Shown here piece after piece: positions 1-8,340 of a DNA stretch of 64,000 nt. Position 1 is the first letter of the stretch. Each line of letters opens with the position of its first letter. The notes beneath the pieces were generated by a model. That model did no database searches. It saw nothing but the letters and a program-made list of their open reading frames with translations, and was not told the DNA's origin. Origin of the DNA: Streptomyces sp. H27-H1 (lineage in GTDB: Bacteria; Actinomycetota; Actinomycetes; Streptomycetales; Streptomycetaceae); NCBI RefSeq assembly GCF_026627445.1, contig NZ_JAPNLJ010000011.1:1-64000 (forward strand). The letters are read 5' to 3'. The translations under genes were made by a program, and so were the position numbers.

Positions 1-61
1 CCAGGCGTACAGCCACTCCGTTCGCGGCAGACCCCGAGAAATCACAGAACGTGACAACTAC

Positions 62-634
62 GTGATCGCCCAGGGCCTGTGCCTGTTTCGCCCAAGGCTC
101 CCCACCGCGCCTATCTGCGCGACCTCTAAGTTCGCCCTGACGGTCAACCCCCCGGGCAGGGGGTCGGACGGGTGGCGTGTACACACCCCGGGGAGCACCA
201 ACATCGGCCCCAGCACGGGCACCAGGGTGATCCGCCCGACGCGTACCGAGACGACGGTCACCGACGAGCGCTTCGGACCGCGCCCCGTGGCCAAGGGCCG
301 GCAGTTTTACGTCTCCGCGGTCCTGAACACCTACACCCGCACCAGAGGATCCGTGCCCTGCCCCGGCCAGAAGGTCCGCTACTACTTCCGGCCCGACGGC
401 TCGACCGTGTGGCAGGAGATGGGCACGTCCGTCTCCCTGGCCAACGGAGCCGTGGGCAAGAAGTTCACCGCCCAGGCCGGCGGCCACTGGCGGATCCGCT
501 TCGTCGACGCCGATGCGGCCCACATCGTCGCCAACGGCACGGAGGGCCGCATCGAGGTCACCGGCTGGTCCACGGGCCCCGTCACCCGGAACCCGGGCGG
601 CGGGGTCAGGAGACCGGCTCCAGCCGGGCGGTGA
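62..634 (+). CDS. Secreted beta-sandwich protein fragment (5' end missing or degraded)
   Basis: The frame is open to the window edge, so the true start may lie outside; 62 (GTG) is only the first possible start seen. No signal peptide is visible. The convincing part begins near base 240 and contains a tract KVRYYFRPDGSTVWQEMGTS followed by HWRIRFVDADA. It matches in pattern the last domain of the secreted protein at 45869-47509 (GYYFRPAGETAWKAVGSS, WKVRYWS). Such modules are common in exported Streptomyces proteins, and the function is unknown. The first 50 or so codons do not resemble the domain and may be non-coding. The 3' end overlaps the convergent regulator gene by 29 bases. It could be the end of an intact gene or a remnant. 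Confidence 0.45.
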   Translation: MIAQGLCLFRPRLPTAPICATSKFALTVNPPGRGSDGWRVHTPGSTNIGPSTGTRVIRPTRTETTVTDERFGPRPVAKGRQFYVSAVLNTYTRTRGSVPCPGQKVRYYFRPDGSTVWQEMGTSVSLANGAVGKKFTAQAGGHWRIRFVDADAAHIVANGTEGRIEVTGWSTGPVTRNPGGGVRRPAPAGR

Positions 635-1985
635 ACTCGCGGGCCGCCGGGTCCTCCCGGTACGGGTCCAGGCGGGTGCGGAAATCCTCCAGGTAGACCG
701 CCCCGCGGTTGGAGCGGATGCCCGACAGGAGGTCCGCGGCCTGCGCCGCCGTCTGACAGGCGGCTTCGACCTCGCGCTGCTGCACCCGCGCCGCCGCCAG
801 CAGGAGCAGACCGATCGCCCGGCGGCGCGCCTTGCCCGCCGGGAGCTCGCGCAGGGCCTCCTCCGCGCGCTGCGCCGCCGCGTCCGCCTGCCCCAGGTCC
901 CGGTGGCAGTGCGCCAGTTCGTCCGCGAGGTACGCGGTGTCGAAGTGCCGGATCCACTCCGGGTCGTCCCCCGATTCCGGCTCGGCCCGCTCCAGCGCGG
1001 TCACCGCCCGTGAGGACAGCACCGCCGTCGACCGCGCGTCACCGAGCAGGGCGTGCCCCCGAGCCTCCGCCGCGTAGAACATCGATTCCACCCGGGGGGT
1101 GACCAGGCCCCGCGTCCCCTCCTGTGCCGCTCTCGCCAGCTGCGCGATCTCCCTCGGGTTGCCCAGCTCCGCCGCGAGGTGGCTCATCGAAGCCGCCAGT
1201 ACGTACCCCCCGTACGCCCGGTCGCCGGCCGCCTGCGCGAGTCGTAGCGCCTGGATGTAGTAGCGCTGGGCCAGGCCCGGCTGGCCGGTGTCCACCGCCA
1301 TGTAGCCCGCCAGTTCCGTGAGGCGGGCCACCGCCGCGAACAGCCCCCGGCCGACCGGCTCCCGGTACGAGCCGCCGATCAGGCCGGAGACCACGGAGTT
1401 GAGGTAGTGCACGACCACCGGGCGCACGTGCCCGCTGCCGAAGCGGTGGTCGAGGTCCTTCAGCGCCTGCGTGGTGGCCCGTACCGCCTCCACGTCCGAC
1501 ATCCCCACCCGCGAGCCGCCGCTGCGCGCGACCTGCGCGTCGGCCCCGGTGATCAGCCAGTCGCGGCTCGGCTCGACCAGCGCCGAGGAGGCCACGCTGG
1601 ATCCGGCCAGGAAGTCGCGCCGGCCCACGTCGCTCCGCCACAACTCGCTGACCTGCTCGATCGCGCCGACGACGGTCGGGGAGAACTGCAGGCCGACACC
1701 GGAGGCGAGGTTCTTGCCGTTGGCCATGCCGATCTCGTCGATGGTGACGGTCCGGCCGAGTTTGCGGCCCAGTGCCTCGGCGATGATCCCGGGGGCCCGG
1801 CCGCGCGGCTGCTGGCCGCGCAGCCAGCGGGCCACGGAGGTCTTGTCGTAGCGGAGGTCGAGGCCGTGCTCGGCCCCGCACATGTTGACGCGCCGGGCGA
1901 GCCCGGCATTGGAACACCCGGCTTCCTGGATGAGCGCCTGCAGCCGTTCGTTCGGCTGGCGGGCGACGAGAGGCCTGGCTGCCAT
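606..1985 (-). CDS. NsdA-like HTH/TPR transcriptional regulator
   Basis: A 459-residue cytoplasmic protein. The N-terminus carries a divergent helix-turn-helix region (about residues 10-75, with SVARWLRGQQPRGR), and the rest is alpha-helical, Ala- and Leu-rich and TPR-like (ARAAQEGTRG, AEARGHALLGDARS, HCHRDLGQADAAAQRAEEAL). This layout is that of the Streptomyces NsdA family, negative regulators of development and antibiotic production; membership is inferred from the pattern. The start at 1985 (ATG) is chosen because a run of five G lies just upstream and the family begins MAARPL; an extension to 2078 is possible but lacks support. It is divergent from the prim-pol gene across about 200 bases, so both promoters probably sit in 1986-2181. 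Confidence 0.8.
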   Translation of the reverse strand: MAARPLVARQPNERLQALIQEAGCSNAGLARRVNMCGAEHGLDLRYDKTSVARWLRGQQPRGRAPGIIAEALGRKLGRTVTIDEIGMANGKNLASGVGLQFSPTVVGAIEQVSELWRSDVGRRDFLAGSSVASSALVEPSRDWLITGADAQVARSGGSRVGMSDVEAVRATTQALKDLDHRFGSGHVRPVVVHYLNSVVSGLIGGSYREPVGRGLFAAVARLTELAGYMAVDTGQPGLAQRYYIQALRLAQAAGDRAYGGYVLAASMSHLAAELGNPREIAQLARAAQEGTRGLVTPRVESMFYAAEARGHALLGDARSTAVLSSRAVTALERAEPESGDDPEWIRHFDTAYLADELAHCHRDLGQADAAAQRAEEALRELPAGKARRRAIGLLLLAAARVQQREVEAACQTAAQAADLLSGIRSNRGAVYLEDFRTRLDPYREDPAAREFTARLEPVS

Positions 1986-2181
1986 GAAAACCCCCAGAAG
2001 CCGCGGGTGATCGTTGGAATGATCACTTCCCGCCTGATGTGCGGGGAATCTTCCCCATTGCGTCCTGTCGTTACCCACCTCCGGCGCCCCGACCTCCTAC
2101 GCGCCCCCCGCGATGCACCGATGCGCCCCGTATGCAGGATCGATGCTCCGGACCCCGGCTGGTTTACGCCCGTAACCCCCG

Positions 2182-2886
2182 GTGACCGCAAGAGTTGTGT
2201 TGCACGTGGAAAAGACCATCGGAGTCACGGAGACCGCGCCCATCCCCCTGCAGCGCAGTGAGCCGCTGCTGGACCATGCCGTGCGGTACACGGAAGAACG
2301 GCACTGGGATGTCTTCGCCGGCACCTGGCTGGTGTCCGCGGACGGGCGGGAGCAGTGCTCGTGCGGCGCCGCGGACTGCGCGACGCCGGGCGCGCACCCG
2401 ACGGTGAAGGACTGGACCTCCCACGCATCGGGCAGCGCCGTGCAGGTCCGGCGGCTCTGGGGCAAGAACCCGAAAGCCGCCATCCTGCTGCCGACCGGCC
2501 GGACCTTCGACGCGCTCGACGTCCCGGACGCCGCCGGCTTCCTGGCGCTGGCCCGGCTCCAGCGCATGCAGCGCACCCTCGGACCGGTGATCGCCAACCC
2601 CGCCGGGCGGATGCTGTTCTTCGTCCTGCCCGGCGCCGGGGCGAAGGTGCCCGACCTGCTGCGCAAGATCGGCTGGCAGCCGGCCCAACTCGACCTGACC
2701 GCGCGCGGGGAGGGCGAGTACGTGGCCGCTCCCCCGACCCGGATCGGCGGACGCGGCTCCGCGCAGTGGGCGCAGCCGCCGACGGCCGCGAACCGGTGGC
2801 TGCCGGACGTGGAGGAGCTGATCGACGCGCTGGCCTACGCGTGCGGCCGCGAGGCGGCGGCGGAACGCGCCCGGCGCACCCCGTAA
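2182..2886 (+). CDS. Bifunctional DNA primase/polymerase (prim-pol) domain protein
   Basis: A protein of about 230 residues with the pattern of the prim-pol N-terminal domain: HWDVFAGTWL near the start, a small Cys cluster CSCGAADCATPGAHPT, and a conserved later block GEYVAAPPTRIGGRG. Stand-alone proteins of this size are common in Streptomyces and lack the helicase half found in plasmid or phage replicases. Whether it still synthesises primers or has a regulatory role is not known. The start is uncertain: GTG 2182, GTG 2197, TTG 2200 and GTG 2206 are all in frame and none has a clear ribosome binding site. It is transcribed away from the NsdA-like gene, and that pairing suggests shared control. 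Confidence 0.75.
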   Translation: MTARVVLHVEKTIGVTETAPIPLQRSEPLLDHAVRYTEERHWDVFAGTWLVSADGREQCSCGAADCATPGAHPTVKDWTSHASGSAVQVRRLWGKNPKAAILLPTGRTFDALDVPDAAGFLALARLQRMQRTLGPVIANPAGRMLFFVLPGAGAKVPDLLRKIGWQPAQLDLTARGEGEYVAAPPTRIGGRGSAQWAQPPTAANRWLPDVEELIDALAYACGREAAAERARRTP

Positions 2887-3007
2887 CCCGCCCTGACCAG
2901 CGGACATTTCCAGCGGGAAACTCATGACATAAGTAACTGCTCCGCCTCTCCCCCGCCTCCTATGGTGAGAAAAGCAGGACACGGGGAACAGAACGAGAGG
3001 CAGGCGC

Positions 3008-3880
3008 ATGCCGGACCAGGGCGCTCAGACGGGCGGGACGGACGGAACGGGTGGCGGTGCGCGACCCGCGCCGTCCGCCACGGCCGCCGTGCGGGTCGAG
3101 GGTTTGTGGAAGCGGTTCGGCGAGCAAGTGGCCGTGGCCGGAATCGATCTGGAACTGCCCGCAGGGCAGTTCATCGGCCTGGTCGGGCCGAACGGCGCGG
3201 GCAAGACGACGACACTGTCGATGATCACCGGGCTGCTCCGCCCGGACATGGGCCGGGTGATCGTCGCCGGGCACGACGTGTGGGCGGACCCGGTCGAGGT
3301 GAAGTCCCGGATCGGCGTGCTGCCGGAGGGACTGCGGCTCTTCGAGCGGCTCTCCGGGCGCGAACTGCTCGGATACATGGGCCGGCTGCGGGGGCTGCCG
3401 GGACGCGAGACGGACAGCAGGGCCACGCAGCTGCTGGAGATCCTGGACCTGGCCGGTTCGCAGAACAAGCTGATCGTCGACTACTCGACCGGCATGCGGA
3501 AGAAGATCGGCCTGGCGGCCGCGCTGCTCCACAACCCCGAAGTGCTGTTCCTGGACGAGCCGTTCGAGGGTGTGGACCCGGTGTCCGCGCAGACCATCCG
3601 CGGAGTGCTGGAACGTTACACCTCCTCCGGGGCCACAGTCGTCTTCTCCTCCCACGTCATGGAGCTCGTCGAGTCGCTGTGCGACTGGGTGGCCGTCATG
3701 GCCGCGGGCCGGATCCGGGCCGCGGGCCCGCTGGCCGCCGTACGGGGCGACGCGCCCTCGCTGCAGGCCGCTTTCCTGGAGCTGGTCGGGGCGCAGGGCC
3801 GGGCCACGGGCGAGTCCCTGGACTGGCTCGGCGGCGCGGGCACCACCCGGGCAACGGGCAACGGGGCGGGTCTCCGATGA
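3008..3880 (+). CDS. ABC exporter ATP-binding subunit
   Basis: A 290-residue ATPase. It shows Walker A GPNGAGKTTT at residues 60-69, signature YSTGMRKK at about 159-166, Walker B VLFLDEPFEG at about 179-188 and the switch histidine in SSHVMEL. The N-terminal 25 residues are a disordered Gly/Thr-rich tail. The signature STGMR rather than LSGGQ is typical of DrrA/ABC-2 type exporters. ATG 3008 follows an AGAGGCAGG purine stretch. The stop overlaps the permease start as ATGA (3877-3880), so the two are translationally coupled and make one exporter complex at the membrane. The substrate is unknown. Confidence 0.9.
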   Translation: MPDQGAQTGGTDGTGGGARPAPSATAAVRVEGLWKRFGEQVAVAGIDLELPAGQFIGLVGPNGAGKTTTLSMITGLLRPDMGRVIVAGHDVWADPVEVKSRIGVLPEGLRLFERLSGRELLGYMGRLRGLPGRETDSRATQLLEILDLAGSQNKLIVDYSTGMRKKIGLAAALLHNPEVLFLDEPFEGVDPVSAQTIRGVLERYTSSGATVVFSSHVMELVESLCDWVAVMAAGRIRAAGPLAAVRGDAPSLQAAFLELVGAQGRATGESLDWLGGAGTTRATGNGAGLR

Positions 3881-5619
3881 ACACCTCGGCCGCACCCGCG
3901 GGACCGGGACCGGTTCCCGCCGCCCCATCGGCCGGGAACGCGACCGGTGTCCTCACCGGTGCGGGTGCGGGCGCCGGGCCCGACGGCGCCGGCAAGGCCG
4001 CCGCCTCCGCCGCCCGGTCCGTCAACATCACCCCGATCTTCGTCCGCCTCAAGCTGTCCCTCCTGCGCAACGGCCTCAAGGGCTCCTCGAAGCGGAAGGC
4101 CGCCTACTTCGGCGCCCTCGCCTCGGCCCTCGTCGTGGCCTTCTTCGCCACGCTCGGCCTCGCCCTGCTGCGCGGCAACGCGCACGCGAGCACCGTCGTC
4201 GTACTGCTGGCGGCGATCCTCGCCCTCTGCTGGACGTTCGTACCGCTGTTCTTCCCCACCGGCGACGAGACGCTCGACCCGAGCCGGCTGGTCATGCTGC
4301 CGCTGCGCCCGCGTCCGCTCGTACGGGCCCTGCTGGCCTCCTCCCTCGTCGGCATCGGGCCGCTGTTCACCCTGAGCCTGGCCATCGGCTCGACGATCGC
4401 CCTCGCACGGGGCGCGGCGGGCGCGGTGGCCGCCGTACTGGCGGCGCCGCTGCTGCTGGTCGGCTGTGTCGCGCTCGCCAGGGCGGTGGCGACCGCCAAC
4501 GTCAGGCTGCTGACCAGCCGCAAGGGGCGCGACCTCGCGCTGCTCAGCGGCCTGCTGATCGCGATCGGCGCGCAGGTGGCGAACTTCGCCGGCCAGCGGC
4601 TGTTCGAGAGCGGCGGCCTGGAGCGGCTGGAGCCGGCCGAGGCGGTCGTACGCTGGCTGCCGCCGGCGACGGCCGTCGGGATGGTGGACTCCGCGAGCGA
4701 GGGCGCGTACGGGATCGCGGCCGCCCAGCTCTTCATCACGGTCGCGGCCCTGGGTCTGCTGCTCTGGTTCTGGGAGCGCAGCCTGACCAAGCTGATGGTC
4801 ACCCCGGACGGTTCGACGATCTCGGCCGCCAAGGAGAAGAAGCAGCGGGCAGCGGGTGCGGGCGGCGTACTCGGCCGCTGGCCACTGCTGCCGGACGACC
4901 GTACGGGCGCGGCCGTGCAGCGCGCGCTGCGCTACATCGTCCGCGACCCGAAGACCAAGGCGGCCTGGGTGTCGGCCCTGGCGGTCGGCATGATCATCCC
5001 GGTCGCCAACGCCCTGCAAGGCAGCGGCTCCGTCTATCTGACCTGCTTCGCCTCGGGCATGCTCGGCGTCCAGATGTACAACCAGTTCGGGCAGGACACC
5101 TCGGCGTTCTGGATGGTCGCGCAGACCATTTCGAGCACCCGTGACGCCTACGTGGAACTGCGTGCCCGCGCGCTGGCCCTCGCGCTGGTCACCGTGCCCT
5201 ACACGGTGGTGGTCGCGGCGGTGACGGCCGCCCTGGTCGGCGACCGGGCCGGATTCCCCGCCGCCCTGGGACTGGCGCTGGCCCTGCTCGGCTCGATGCT
5301 CTGCACGGGAGCCCTTGCCTCGGCCCGCTTCCCGTACTCGATCCCGACGGACGGGGCCTTCAAGAACGTCGCCCCCGGCCAGGGCGCCCTGGCGTGGGCG
5401 GGCATCTTCGGCGGCCTGTTCGCCTCGGCGCTGATCTGCTCCCCCGTGATCGTCCTGACCGTCTACCTCAACGGCGCGGACCACCAGTCCCTGAGCTGGA
5501 TCCTGCTCCCCCTGGGCGTGGCCTGGGGCACCCTGGCCACCTGGGCCGGCCTGCGCCTGGCGGCCCCCACGGTGGTGCGCAGGCTCCCGGAGATCCTGCT
5601 GGCGGTCAGCAAGGGCTGA
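3877..5619 (+). CDS. ABC exporter membrane subunit
   Basis: A 580-residue integral membrane protein. After an Ala/Gly/Pro-rich N-terminal stretch of about 50 residues it has many hydrophobic segments, including ALVVAFFATLGLALL, STVVVLLAAILALCW, FTLSLAIGSTIALARG and a cluster near the C-terminus. It lacks a nucleotide-binding domain and pairs with the ATPase whose stop codon it overlaps. The layout (large soluble loop around residues 300-330, two membrane halves) fits ABC-2 type permeases of actinobacteria. A very strong intrinsic terminator follows directly. The substrate cannot be deduced from the sequence. Confidence 0.88.
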   Translation: MNTSAAPAGPGPVPAAPSAGNATGVLTGAGAGAGPDGAGKAAASAARSVNITPIFVRLKLSLLRNGLKGSSKRKAAYFGALASALVVAFFATLGLALLRGNAHASTVVVLLAAILALCWTFVPLFFPTGDETLDPSRLVMLPLRPRPLVRALLASSLVGIGPLFTLSLAIGSTIALARGAAGAVAAVLAAPLLLVGCVALARAVATANVRLLTSRKGRDLALLSGLLIAIGAQVANFAGQRLFESGGLERLEPAEAVVRWLPPATAVGMVDSASEGAYGIAAAQLFITVAALGLLLWFWERSLTKLMVTPDGSTISAAKEKKQRAAGAGGVLGRWPLLPDDRTGAAVQRALRYIVRDPKTKAAWVSALAVGMIIPVANALQGSGSVYLTCFASGMLGVQMYNQFGQDTSAFWMVAQTISSTRDAYVELRARALALALVTVPYTVVVAAVTAALVGDRAGFPAALGLALALLGSMLCTGALASARFPYSIPTDGAFKNVAPGQGALAWAGIFGGLFASALICSPVIVLTVYLNGADHQSLSWILLPLGVAWGTLATWAGLRLAAPTVVRRLPEILLAVSKG

Positions 5620-5628
5620 GCGGCAACG

Positions 5629-5671
5629 GGGCCCACCCCCTGGCGCGTGCGCCAGGGGGTGGGCCCTTTTT
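5629..5671 (+). terminator. Strong intrinsic terminator of the ABC exporter operon
   Basis: A perfect 18-bp inverted repeat (5629-5646 with 5649-5666) has a 2-nt centre and is followed at once by five T. It lies 9 bases after the permease stop codon. Confidence 0.95.
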
Positions 5672-5765
5672 CGTTGCCAACTCAGGGGTGCGTCAGGGCA
5701 GTTCCAGGGCTGCGCCAGGGACATCCCCGATGGGTCGCCACCGGCTCGGCCGAAATACTGGCGGC

Positions 5766-6878
5766 ATGACGAAGCCCCGATCGCGCTCCCGCTCCCTGAA
5801 CCCCCGTTGGGTCGGCCTGGCCGCCGCGGGCGCCGCCCTGGTGACGGTCACGGCTGCCCTCCCCGCCGGTGCGGCGGACCGGCCGCAGCCGGCCTCGGCC
5901 ACCGCCCTCGACGCCCGGGAGCGCATCGATGCGGCCGCGCTCCAGGCCGCCCTCGGCACCCCCGCCGACGGATCGTTCGCGGGAGCCATGGCCCGCGTCG
6001 GCGGACACGACGGGCGGTGGACGGGAACGATGGGCACGGTCTCCGCGGACCCCGCCGCCTCCTTCCGGATCGGCAGCATCACCAAATTGTTCACCTCCAC
6101 CGTCGCACTCCAGCTCGTGGCCGAGGGCAGGCTCTCCCTCGACACCCCGGTCCAGGAACTGCTGCCCGGCACGCTCCCGGCCCACTGGCAGCCCATCACC
6201 GTGGAACAGCTGATCAGTCACACCAGCGGCCTGCCGCGCGCCGCCTGCTGGGACCCGGACACCGTGTACACCCCGGCCGACCTGGTGAAAACGGTCACCG
6301 AGTGCTCCCAGGCCGGTGAGCCCACCACCGGCCCCGACATACCCCAGGTCTACAACGGCGTGAACTACTTCGTTCTCGGCATGGTCATCGAGAAGGTCAC
6401 CCAGCACTCCTACGCCGACGAGGTGGACCGCCGCATCGTCCGCCCCCTGGGCCTGCCCCACACCTACGTCCCCGCATGGGGAGAGACGGCACTGCGCGCA
6501 CCGGCGCTGGCACCGGACCTCGCGCCCACCGACCCGTGGCCCTGGGCCGAGGGCGGAATGGTCTCCAACGCCCCTGATCTGGAACGGTTCCTGGGACAGC
6601 TGCTGCGCGGCCGGCTCCTGCCGCCCGCCCAGCAGAGGCTGCTCTTCGAGCTCCCCCGGCACGCCGAGCGCGGCTTCACCCGCGGCGGAGTGCAGTACGC
6701 GAAGCTCCCGGACGGCACCGAGGTCTACGGCAAGAGCGGCAGCCTCGGCGGATACACCAACGGCGTCTTCGCCACCCGGGACCTCCGCCGCGGTCTCGTC
6801 TACTCGCTGGTGCCGCTCACCACCGACGACAAGGAGATACAGAAGCGCTACCTGGGCATCGCGGCCGCCGCCTTCTGA
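5766..6878 (+). CDS. Secreted beta-lactamase-fold serine hydrolase (D-alanyl-D-alanine carboxypeptidase type)
   Basis: A 370-residue exported protein. The signal peptide has a basic start (RSRSRS), a hydrophobic core and a cleavage-type end (PAGAADRP). The nucleophile motif is SITK (SxxK) near residue 104, and a C-terminal KSG (GKSGSLGGY) stands for the KTG box. The second motif reads YNGVNY, where class C enzymes and the R61 peptidase have YSN (YxN), so the usual Asn is Gly here. The fold family cleaves D-Ala-D-Ala or related amides and esters outside the cell. ATG 5766 fits the signal peptide start, though the ribosome site (GGCGGC) is weak. It stands alone between two terminators. An esterase or a low-activity peptidase is possible. 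Confidence 0.85.
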   Translation: MTKPRSRSRSLNPRWVGLAAAGAALVTVTAALPAGAADRPQPASATALDARERIDAAALQAALGTPADGSFAGAMARVGGHDGRWTGTMGTVSADPAASFRIGSITKLFTSTVALQLVAEGRLSLDTPVQELLPGTLPAHWQPITVEQLISHTSGLPRAACWDPDTVYTPADLVKTVTECSQAGEPTTGPDIPQVYNGVNYFVLGMVIEKVTQHSYADEVDRRIVRPLGLPHTYVPAWGETALRAPALAPDLAPTDPWPWAEGGMVSNAPDLERFLGQLLRGRLLPPAQQRLLFELPRHAERGFTRGGVQYAKLPDGTEVYGKSGSLGGYTNGVFATRDLRRGLVYSLVPLTTDDKEIQKRYLGIAAAAF

Positions 6879-6919
6879 GACCCCGCCGCCTCGGAGCGCC
6901 GATCACGCAGTGCCCCGAG

Positions 6920-6956
6920 CGTCGGCCTCCGCTCCCGGAGGGAGCGGAGGCCGACG
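6920..6956. terminator. Bidirectional hairpin terminator
   Basis: A 17-bp perfect stem (6920-6936 with 6940-6956) with a 3-nt loop lies between the 3' ends of two convergent genes. There is no T run, as is common in Streptomyces. Confidence 0.75.
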
Positions 6957-6971
6957 GCCCGGGCCGGGCGA

Positions 6972-7316
6972 TCAGACGGTCGGGAACTTCGCCGTGAAGG
7001 CGTTGCCGACGCTGACCACGTCGTCGAAGCTGCGCTTGCCGGCGCCGAACTCGGAGCCCGCCATCGCCCGCTTCTTGCCGTTCGTGATCTCCCACACGGT
7101 GTTGCTGTCCGGGGAGAGCAGCATCGTGCCGTTGGCCGGGGCGGCCTTGGCGGCGGCCGAGGCCAGCCACTCGCCCGGAATGCCGAGCAGCGGGAGCTTG
7201 TCGTAGCCGAAGCCCGTGAAGTCCGCGTTGGTCAAGGAAACCGCCACACCGCCGGCCATCACGTAGACGGTGGAGTTGGCGCCCGAGACCTCCTTGACGA
7301 TCGAGCCGTTGGGGTC
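6972..7316 (-). pseudogene. 3' remnant of a secreted repeat protein
   Basis: The minus-strand frame reads DPNGSIVKEVSGANSTVYVM, continues with AGGVAVSLTNADFTGFGYDK and ends KRAMAGSEFGAGKRSF...FTAKFPTV. This looks like the last copies of a short repeat (SIVKEVSG.STVYVMAGG, WEITNGKKRAMAG) found in large exported actinobacterial proteins. Codon use is strongly Streptomyces-like. Upstream the frame stays open only to a TAG at about 7383-7385, and that part lies inside the opposite LuxR-type coding sequence. No start codon with a ribosome site or signal peptide is present. I read it as the C-terminal end of a gene whose 5' part was lost at the junction near 7311-7323. Confidence 0.6.
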
Positions 7317-7409
7317 AGACGCAGCCTGGACCTGCTCAGCGAGCTGGCTCTGCTCCGGCCGTCCTACGAACAGGACGGAGAGCTACGCGCCGTCCCGCCC
7401 GGGGTCGGC

Positions 7410-8192
7410 ATGGAGATCCTGATGGCCCGCCAGCAGGCTGAGCTCGCGGCCCAGCAGCTGCGCATCGAGGCCTCGCGCGCGGCAGCCGCGCAGCTGATCT
7501 CGGAGTTCGCCGACATGAGCCCGGCCGGCTCCAGCCCGGGCGTCGAGCAGCTGGTGGGCCTGGACGAGATCCGGAGCCGGATCAGCGCTCTGGCGCACGA
7601 GGTCCAGAACGAGCTGATGACGTTCTCGCCCGGCGGCGGCCAACGGCCCGACACCTTGGAGGCGTCGAAGGCGAACGACCTGACCCTGCTCAACCGCGGG
7701 GTACGGATGCGGTCCCTGTACCAGGACAGCGTGCGCAACAGCCAGACCACCGTGGCCTACGCGGCATGGCTCGGCGAGCTCGGCGGGGAGGTCCGGACCA
7801 CTCCCGACCTGCCCACCCGGCTGATGGTCTTCGACCGGACCACCGCCGTCATCCCGGTCAGCAACGACGACAGCGGCGCGGGCGCGGTGGTCCTCACCGG
7901 CGAGGGCACCCTGACGGCGCTGTGCGCGCTCTTCGAGAACATCTGGTCGGCCGCGGTGCCGCTGGGCGCCACCGAGGAACGACGCGAGGGCGAACTCAGC
8001 CCGCAGGAGGCCACGGTGATCCGGCTGCTGGCGCAGGGGCTGACCGACGAGGCGATAGCCAAGCGGCTCTCGGTCTCCTCGCGCACGGCCCGTCGGCTGG
8101 CCAACGGGCTCATGGAACAGCTGGGCGCCGTGAGCCGGTTCGAGTTCGGCGTCCGCGCGGTGCAGCGCGGCTGGCTCCCGGCCACGGAGTAG
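7410..8192 (+). CDS. LuxR-type regulator, apparently truncated at its 5' end
   Basis: The C-terminal 65 residues are a LuxR-type helix-turn-helix (ELSPQEATVIRLLAQGLTDE, then AIAKRLSVSSRTARRL). The middle resembles the sensor domain of Streptomyces regulators that begin with a TrmB-like winged helix. Coding similarity clearly extends upstream of ATG 7410: in the same frame 7317-7409 reads RRSLDLLSELALLRPSYEQD followed by GELRAVPPGVG, which is the end of that winged helix. There is no ATG, GTG or TTG in frame upstream, and sequence before about 7317 belongs to the opposite-strand remnant. So the first 30 or so residues of the usual protein are missing. Translation from 7410 would give 260 residues without the N-terminal winged helix but with the DNA-binding domain, so it may still act. 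Confidence 0.65.
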   Translation: MEILMARQQAELAAQQLRIEASRAAAAQLISEFADMSPAGSSPGVEQLVGLDEIRSRISALAHEVQNELMTFSPGGGQRPDTLEASKANDLTLLNRGVRMRSLYQDSVRNSQTTVAYAAWLGELGGEVRTTPDLPTRLMVFDRTTAVIPVSNDDSGAGAVVLTGEGTLTALCALFENIWSAAVPLGATEERREGELSPQEATVIRLLAQGLTDEAIAKRLSVSSRTARRLANGLMEQLGAVSRFEFGVRAVQRGWLPATE

Positions 8193-8197
8193 CGAAA

Positions 8198-8234
8198 CGG
8201 CTCCCGGCGGCCGGATCCTCGCCGCCGGGAGCCG
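8198..8234. terminator. Hairpin terminator between convergent genes
   Basis: A perfect 14-bp stem (8198-8211 with 8221-8234) with a 9-nt loop begins 5 bases after the LuxR-type stop. It is followed by two near-identical 19-base direct copies (GCTCxCGCGGGAGCGCCCG) at about 8234-8275. Confidence 0.75.
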
Positions 8235-8340
8235 CTCGCGCGGGAGCGCCCGATCCGCTCACGCGGGAGCGCCCGCTCCGATCTCTCGCGAGCTACGGCG
8301 GCGGCCACGCCAACGGCGCCTTCTCCCTTCGGCCCGCCGA

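Noticed and set aside
606..2078. Longer N-terminus for the NsdA-like regulator up to 2078
   Set aside because: The added 31 residues show no domain pattern, and the ATG at 1985 has a G-rich ribosome site and the expected start of the family.
2960..3928. Minus-strand 322-codon frame opposite the ABC ATPase
   Set aside because: A shadow of the real gene, which has all ABC motifs; the antisense product is His/Gln/Arg-rich with no domain.
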